NCBI GenBank assembly: GCA_000711775.1
Contig: ARYC01000461.1
Coordinates: 92,172-156,171 of the forward strand
Direction: 5' to 3'
Length of the DNA stretch: 64,000 bases
Source of the DNA: Oxytricha trifallax
Taxonomy: Eukaryota > Ciliophora > Spirotrichea > Sporadotrichida > Oxytrichidae
A model generated the notes under the pieces. That model did no database searches. It was given only the letters and a program-made list of their open reading frames with translations, and was not told the origin of the DNA. This document shows, piece by piece, positions 58,380-64,000 of this stretch (its first letter is position 1; the number at the start of each line of letters is the position of its first letter). The translations under genes were made by a program, and so were the position numbers.

Positions 58380-58995
58380 TTCAACCCATAAATACTTCCA
58401 ATAAACCTTCTCGTTGTCGATATTCGTACATCTTACAGCTGTAAAGAAGACCCAGAGTTGGCGGAGGACCCAACTGAGGATCTCCTTCTCGATAATCTAG
58501 AATTTGACGATCTCCTGCTCTCAAAGACATCTTTTAAACAGCGCTTAAACGAGCTCATGAGTAACATTAAGGTAGTTAATAGAAGCCAGGAGGCCCTCTG
58601 ATGAGTGGTAAGCTGCGTTCTGAATCCACGATTCACGCGTTGCTATGCGTCTGTAGTGCAAGAGACCTTGAATGAGATTGCAAATACGAGGAAGGAAGAG
58701 GGCGGCCGCCATATTGGTGACTCTCATGATGATGATTCAACTCATTACCAAAACATGGGTGACTTCTTGGATCCTACTTTAGATGCTTCGCCTCCTCTCA
58801 CCAGGTAAGAATCCAATCGTGAGTATTCAATACTATATGTAGGGAAGGAGCACAACGTAACCAATTACTCAAGTTAAGCGATCTGAGGGCGAGTCCCAGC
58901 AATTATCTCAAGAACGCCTGCTACCCAGTTACCGTAGGCTCAGAGCCGCCAAGTCATTCAAGCCGATGAATGTCTGGATGGTAGTCTTGTATTGA
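58380..58995 (+). CDS. GC-rich gene island, acidic protein, unknown
   Basis: Frame 0 reads KEDPELAEDPTEDLLLDNLE, LSKTSFKQRLNELMSNIKVV to two adjacent TGA codons (58599-58604), then continues in the same phase VVSCVLNPRFTRCYASVVQE, HDDDSTHYQNMGDFLDPTL. A likely 43-bp intron starts at GTAAGAATCC (about 58806-58848) and keeps phase to QVKRSEGESQQLSQERLLPS and AAKSFKPMNVWMVVLY, ending at TGA 58993-58995. The doubled TGA is unexplained; it may mark an MDS junction. Much more GC-rich than the flanks. No family recognised. Confidence 0.5.
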
Positions 58996-59010
58996 ACAAT
59001 AGCTGAGCCC

Positions 59011-60211
59011 CACTAATCACTAAGACAACAAACAAACAACATAAAAAGAAGCATATGTAACAGAGCCCTAACTGTCACATTAGCTACAATAGTTGGCTGC
59101 ACCTAATAAATATCGAAAGAAATGGAAGATGCTACCAAGGGTGCCTTGCGTAAACTATATGCCTCTTTTGCAAAAGCATTAAGCTCGAATGTAATAGCAC
59201 TAGACTCTTGTGCTTTCCGCCTAGCGAAATCTATATTTTTCTAGTGCAAAAGCTATTCAATTAAAATACCTCAGATTCAGGATTCTAGGCAGCCTGCTCT
59301 TTATCCGTGCTTCTAGTCTCTTTGGTGGCCGGGCTGGTGAAAGATTACCCATGAGGGATTGAGAAGATACTTAAACAGCTTAGAGAGATAATGGGTCCAA
59401 CAACAATTTTCAGAAAATTTTGAATATTCCATAATCCCCACAATACATGCTATCATTGATGACTTCTTTTATCGAAAATGAGAGCAGCTGGTTGTGCAGG
59501 AATTTGTAACCACTAGAAAAAACTCTGCTCTCTCGATTGAGGAACTATTCAACTATGGTTTATTCTGTGAAAAGGTCCAATTCGCCTGAAAAATTGTATG
59601 ATGAAAAATACTCAGAAGAAAAATCCCGATGTGAAAATCTCGCAAGCTTACTTTTACGACCTCCCAGTAAAGAACATATGAGGAGCGACCTGGAAATAGC
59701 GAACAAGATACTGGAGCTGAGAGCTGGCATGGACAAACTGAAGGTCCTACCCTATCACCAGCAATATCTGAACGGGATCGACCAGGACTATCACTCTGAG
59801 CCGATTATCGCACTCGACTGGGCCTGCTTGGAGGCAAAATCTACGCGCTTGGTGGTATTTTGGCAGACCTTTCAGAGTACTGTGGAGAAGGATTTGAAAA
59901 ATAAGGGCGTCAAGTACAATAAAAACGATCTCAAGAAGATAGTGGTAGCGCGCATGAAGCAGAGAAGGAATACCCTCGTTGACCGATTGAGTAAGGACTT
60001 GTTCAAGCTCATGATGAGCTCTTGCCTCATCTCACTGAAGTTTATGCTTAGGTTCAAGGCCGCTCTCACAAAAACTACCGTGGAGTCATTGACTGGTGAA
60101 GCAAAGAAATTCAGACCTATGGATGAAGCAAGCGACGACTACAATGATTTGGAAAAAGAGAGGATGGAACAACTTAAGACTATGAGAGAGTTTAGCAAAT
60201 TTGTGAAGTGA
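59011..60211 (+). CDS. Large coding island, unknown protein, with in-frame TGA codons
   Basis: One phase from about 59011 to 59589 contains MEDATKGALRKLYASFAKAL (ATG 59122), TGA 59338-59340, KITHEGLRRYLNSLERQWVQ, TGA 59479-59481, EQLVVQEFVTTRKNSALSIE. A one-base phase change near 59575 leads into the 224-aa frame ending at TGA 60209-60211 (EKLYDEKYSEEKSRCENLAS, LEIANKILELRAGMDKLKVL, VARMKQRRNTLVDRLSKDL). That last frame uses no TAA/TAG, unlike its neighbours. The protein is helical and charged with no known domain. It may be one gene with 58380-58995. Confidence 0.52.
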
Positions 60212-60892
60212 TTTAAATTGTAATGAGTTAAATGTAATTTTATTCGAATTAATTTATATCGTCACCCAAGTTTTGTAAATAATAGCATTGGGATTTTACT
60301 ATATGTCTCATCCAATGAGTAATTATAGATACAAACTAAATTTTAAGAATGAAAAATAGTAGACTGTCATTAATATCTCAAGAATTACTAATTATGAAAA
60401 ATAATGAGAAAAATAGATGATATTATCAATAAGATTAATAACAATACGAATACTTTTTAATATTTTAGAAAATGGAAGTTCTGGAACAGCTATGTTATTT
60501 TTCCAGTATTCCTCGTAAATTTCTCCGTCTGCATGGATAAACTTCCCTAACCAGTGTCTTCCTGTTCCTTGTTGAAGTCTCTGTCATTCACCATCACTGA
60601 CACAAAGTATTGCTGAAAGAGTATTAACAAAAATTATAGATATCATATATGTAACTAATAAAATTATTGTGAATACAACATGGTTCCGTCTTCATCTTAA
60701 AAGGTTTTCATATTAACAAATAATAATTAATTAACATTTATCTATTTCCTATTATAAATTATGACTACAAAGATTAAAATCTCTAAGACAAATCTTTTTA
60801 GTATACCTTGAAGCTAATCTTTCCACTAGAAATATTAGAGAACAGATTTACCTAGAACAAATAACGAGCCAAAATTGAGAGATAAAACCCCG
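60212..60892. other. AT-rich spacer
   Basis: A GC-richer patch near 60480-60610 has no convincing frame. Confidence 0.35.
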
Positions 60893-61148
60893 TTAGTCAA
60901 TTAAGAATAAAGATTGGGGATTAAGAATATTGAATTTAAAAATATATTATTATTGGCTAAAATTAATTATAATTAGGCTAAAAACAAATTTACGCACCTT
61001 GATTGGTTTATTTTATAGAGACAATTATTCGAGCCAATGGTTTTAATAATTAGCCATAACTTTAATAATTTACGCCAATAATAATATATTTTTAATTTAT
61101 TTATTCTTAATCACCAATCTTCATTCTTAATTGATTAACGGGGTTTTA
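60893..61148. mobile_element. Foldback element (MITE family B), copy 3
   Basis: 256 bp, ends TAAAACCCCGTTAGTCAATT and complement. Its centre matches copy 2 (57730) but in the opposite orientation, so the ends are symmetric while the core is directional. Confidence 0.82.
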
Positions 61149-62539
61149 AACTAATTAAACTTTAAGACTATCCCTCTTCCTCATAAAAGCTATCTTAGAT
61201 GACTTAGGAATCTTATAATATTACCGAGGTGTCATGGAATAAATCTATTGAAATTAAGAGGAATTCCATTAGTTTATCAGGTATTCCTCATAAAATACTT
61301 CACTAAGATTGAGAGGAATTGCTAGAGAACTAAGATAAAAGCTGCTTAGTTTCTTACTAAATCTAGAGAAGATCATTACTAAATATAAACTCATTATCTC
61401 GCTATAGATGATTACAGAGCTTTTAAGATTTGTACAATCAATCTAAAGTACTTGCAAGGATAGATAAGCTTTATTTTCAATAAATATTTATTCTCTTCTC
61501 TAAGAATAATACTGTAAAAGAGTTGACAGGTTTTACCGCAAACTTTAATGCCCTTTCGAATAATTCTATAAAGTAAAGCAAGAGAGACAGCATGAGCTAA
61601 GCTTTGTCGAGATAAAAATATTGATATGCCTAAAAGTTAGAACATCAATTTGGTTTATCATAATGATGTACTCGTAAATCACTCTGTAATTATACATAAA
61701 GACCTTAAATTACAAATATAATAAAAATTAATTACTAAATCATCTGTGAAATTGAATAAAACAGCATATAAATTACACGGATAATAAATTTAAATTTTAG
61801 TAACGACATGAAGCGTGCCAAATATTAACTGAAAGAAAAACTTGAACTAGAATTAACAGAACTGCAGATAATAGTCCCAAAATATAACTACAAATATTTT
61901 ATAGTGAACAACTTTTTGGCACTTTTTACAATAAATTTGGGCGCTAAATGTAAACTAAGTTTAGTAATATTAGCTTATCTTGAAGAGTCATTGATAAAAT
62001 AGTAACATTAAAGTAGAAAACTCATTTCCAATAAAATTTTCTAGTTAAATATACATTATGAAAGAATGAGTAATTAAGGTATATTTATCAAGAAGAATTC
62101 TTTGAAGTTTATTATTTTTATGCTTCATAATTAATTATATTTCATTTACTCTTTCACTTTATTTTAAATGTTTATAATTAAATTTTAATTATGTGTTTAT
62201 TAAAAAATCATTTTCTTTTAGTCTAGATAAAACTAAGCTCGAAATGAACTTAAAAATTAATAAAAAATTATTTATTTAGTTTATTGATTTGTATAAAAGA
62301 GTAAATTGAATTTGAATTTGAAAGTTGGAGAAATTAAATCTTAATTTGAATTAATCTGAAATTATTATTAATATTTTGTTGCTTTTCATTTATTAACAAG
62401 GGTACTAATATATATATATATATAAGGGCTTCTATCACAAATCAACAAGGAACCAAATTTCTAAAGTGAGTATTTAAGGATTTTAATATATTTAATCAAA
62501 GTTAAAAATTATTCCTAATAGCTGTTGTACTCAGATCTA
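61149..62539. other. AT-rich DNA
   Basis: Includes an AT run at about 62409-62424. No gene recognised. Confidence 0.35.
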
Positions 62540-63391
62540 ATGGCTTCGACCTAGCCCTACATGCATAACCACTACGAGACGCCTCTGACCTCGCCCTCCG
62601 TGCTGCCGCCAGGGATGGACCTTGAGCTGGGCGAAGAGCCTACAATGGGATGGTGGGAGCTGGCCCCTAAGATTACATGTTTACTGTAAAGCATCTCCCT
62701 CAAAGAGCACTCCATTCAAAGCTTCGTTGAGATCTTGAAGACCCTCTTCAACGCACACACAGTCAATCACCACTGGGTCCACATTTCGAAGGAGATCGAG
62801 CGCCATGCTGTAAAGCAGAGTCTTGAGCTTGCATTGAGGACGCCAATCGAGAAAGAAGGGGGAGCCTATAGGAGCCTTAGATCCTGCGCTTGGTGATAAG
62901 AAGCATTTAGCTCGTTAAAGGGCGTGCCCAAGGTTAGAGGTGGGGGCCCTATTTAATACATACGTTAGAATTAAATCAAACAGACTACCATTACCAAGCA
63001 CATGTTCTCTTCACTCTAAATGGAATTCACGCAAACGAATCACTCGCCCTCAGTACTGTCCTTTGATGGATGTGCAGATCCATCTGAAGGAGTGTCATCA
63101 TGGGGTGGTGACTTACCGAATATTAAGAGAGACGTAAAGAAACACGATATAATATCAAAAAGTAAAAATAACTAATAGACGATGAACTACTACGAGCTAA
63201 GTACCAAAGAAAGATAAAAATACTTAATAGGCAAAAACAACAGAGACTCGACGATAAGCTACTAGCAATGTATACAAGACCTTCACCAATACAGCAGCAG
63301 TTCGCAGATACAGCTAATGGCAAACTAAGACTCCTCGCCAACGCGGAGAAGCAAGAACAAGATGCAATTCGCTAGTAAATATCATTGGTGA
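62540..63391 (+). pseudogene. GC-rich gene island, first part, one in-frame TGA
   Basis: ATG 62540 (MASTQPYMHNHYETPLTSPS). The frame is open for 118 codons (LGEEPTMGWWELAPKITCLL, SFVEILKTLFNAHTVNHHWV, SKEIERHAVKQSLELALRT) to TGA 62894-62896 and goes on in the same phase with QEAFSSLKGVPKVRGGG and NHSPSVLSFDGCADPSEGVS, up to TGA 63389-63391. The coding character passes to another phase at about 63105. Highest GC in the window. A Pro/Ser-rich start then a helical, charged part. No family recognised. Confidence 0.52.
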
Positions 63392-64000
63392 TGTAACTGA
63401 TAAACGAGTCAAGATCATGCTAAGAGCACCAGCATCCTGTCGATGGCTTCAATCCTCATGAGTGCCGCCGCCGCTATCTCTCTACAAGACCATTTCAAAA
63501 GAAGAGTTTCTACAGACATACGGGTGCCTGTATATTCACAAACGGGAACTTATTGCTTTAAGATAAAGCACTACAGCGCCTTTACAGGTTAGTCAACAAA
63601 ATGCATTGAAATCAAGATGATGGAACCTCGCAAACCATGAGACAGTCTTTCAATGACACTCTCAGAACAAAAACATATTCCAAGCGCACTCTGCGCATCG
63701 TGCACCGCAGTCGTTTGATAGGGTTTAGAAAGATGTAGCAAAGTCTTCTTAAAAAGGATTGGTTGAGTGCTAGCGTACCCCAAAGCACTGCATTATATCG
63801 AGCTATTGAGTCCGTAAGATCCGAATAGGCTGAAGAACAAGCTTAAACCTACATTCCTCAAACGCACAACAATCCCTTTACCTAACATTAAGAAAAACCA
63901 AAGGATGTTCACATGGCTAAGAATACTAATAACATGAACACGCATTACTAAGACGATACTACATTGAATGCTTTTAGTATCGTCAAGTAATAGATTGAGA
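63112..64000 (+). CDS. GC-rich gene island, second part, runs off the window
   Basis: Phase open from 63112 to the window end, with one TGA at 63607-63609. It reads QLIDDELLRAKYQRKIKILN, NRQKQQRLDDKLLAMYTRPS, FNPHECRRRYLSTRPFQKKS, then after the TGA NQDDGTSQTMRQSFNDTLRT and SVPQSTALYRAIESVRSEQA. Many TAA/TAG are Gln. A 23-bp GT...AG segment at 63105-63127 would join it in phase to the previous part. It is probably one gene with 62540-63104, and partial here. No family recognised. Confidence 0.52.

Noticed and set aside
1-64000. CRISPR arrays, tRNA and rRNA genes
   Set aside because: No regularly spaced repeats were seen. No cloverleaf with the expected A/B boxes or rRNA core was recognised by eye. 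A tRNAscan run would be needed to exclude tRNA genes fully.
1-64000. Euplotes-type code (TGA as Cys) or Tec elements
   Set aside because: TAA/TAG are clearly sense codons here, TBE genes end on TGA at conserved positions, and the element ends are C4A4 TBE type rather than Tec type.

Overview
This window is germline (micronuclear) DNA of a spirotrich ciliate and most resembles Oxytricha/Sterkiella. Four things show it. (1) The DNA is very AT-rich and is broken by short, more GC-rich coding islands, as expected for macronuclear-destined segments (MDSs) among germline-limited DNA. (2) Coding frames stay open only if TAA and TAG are read as glutamine, leaving TGA as the stop. (3) There are telomere-bearing elements (TBE): Tc1/mariner-type transposons whose ends are C4A4 telomere repeats, flanked by a 3-bp ANT duplication. 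(4) Short foldback elements are abundant. Standard-code ORF prediction shatters nearly every gene here.

Layout. 1-7.3 kb: a complete TBE (292-4357, 78-bp inverted repeats, AAT duplication) sits inside an older divergent gene pair. That pair is a minus-strand zinc-finger ORF whose frame resumes across the TBE, and a plus-strand relative of the TBE 22-kDa protein. 9.3-10.8 kb: a LINE-like copy with a (TAA)n tail. 11.2-17.8 kb: short coding islands on both strands. 18.0-19.9 and 22.1-23.6 kb: two inverted copies of a YHYH-domain / TauE-SafE-type locus. Each copy has one block inverted relative to the rest, and one copy carries a foldback element that the other lacks. 27.1-27.9 kb: a long palindrome next to a gene. 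30.2-32.6 kb: two plus-strand genes, one with a probable intron. 36.6-38.2 kb: a long minus-strand gene. 40.1-41.4 kb: a truncated TBE. 42.2-43.2 kb: a second LINE copy. 44.2-44.8 and 47.2-48.8 kb: gene islands. 49.2-55.8 kb: a three-layer nest, with a TBE inside a G-run-ended foldback element inside the third LINE copy; a 429-codon LINE ORF reads through the nest. 57.2-58.0 and 60.9-61.1 kb: more foldback elements. 58.4-60.2 and 62.5-64.0 kb: the two most GC-rich gene islands; the last runs off the window.

How it fits together. The three TBE genes are a DD34E transposase, a 22-kDa protein of unknown function, and a C2H2 zinc-finger plus kinase-like protein. The last two are transcribed divergently from a repeat-rich spacer. 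Most other genes are fragments, as expected if MDSs are interrupted, scrambled or decayed. Many frames continue in phase past a single TGA, often where tryptophan would fit. MDS borders cannot be placed without the macronuclear sequence, so most non-TBE coding calls are open-frame segments rather than finished genes. All translations were done by eye.
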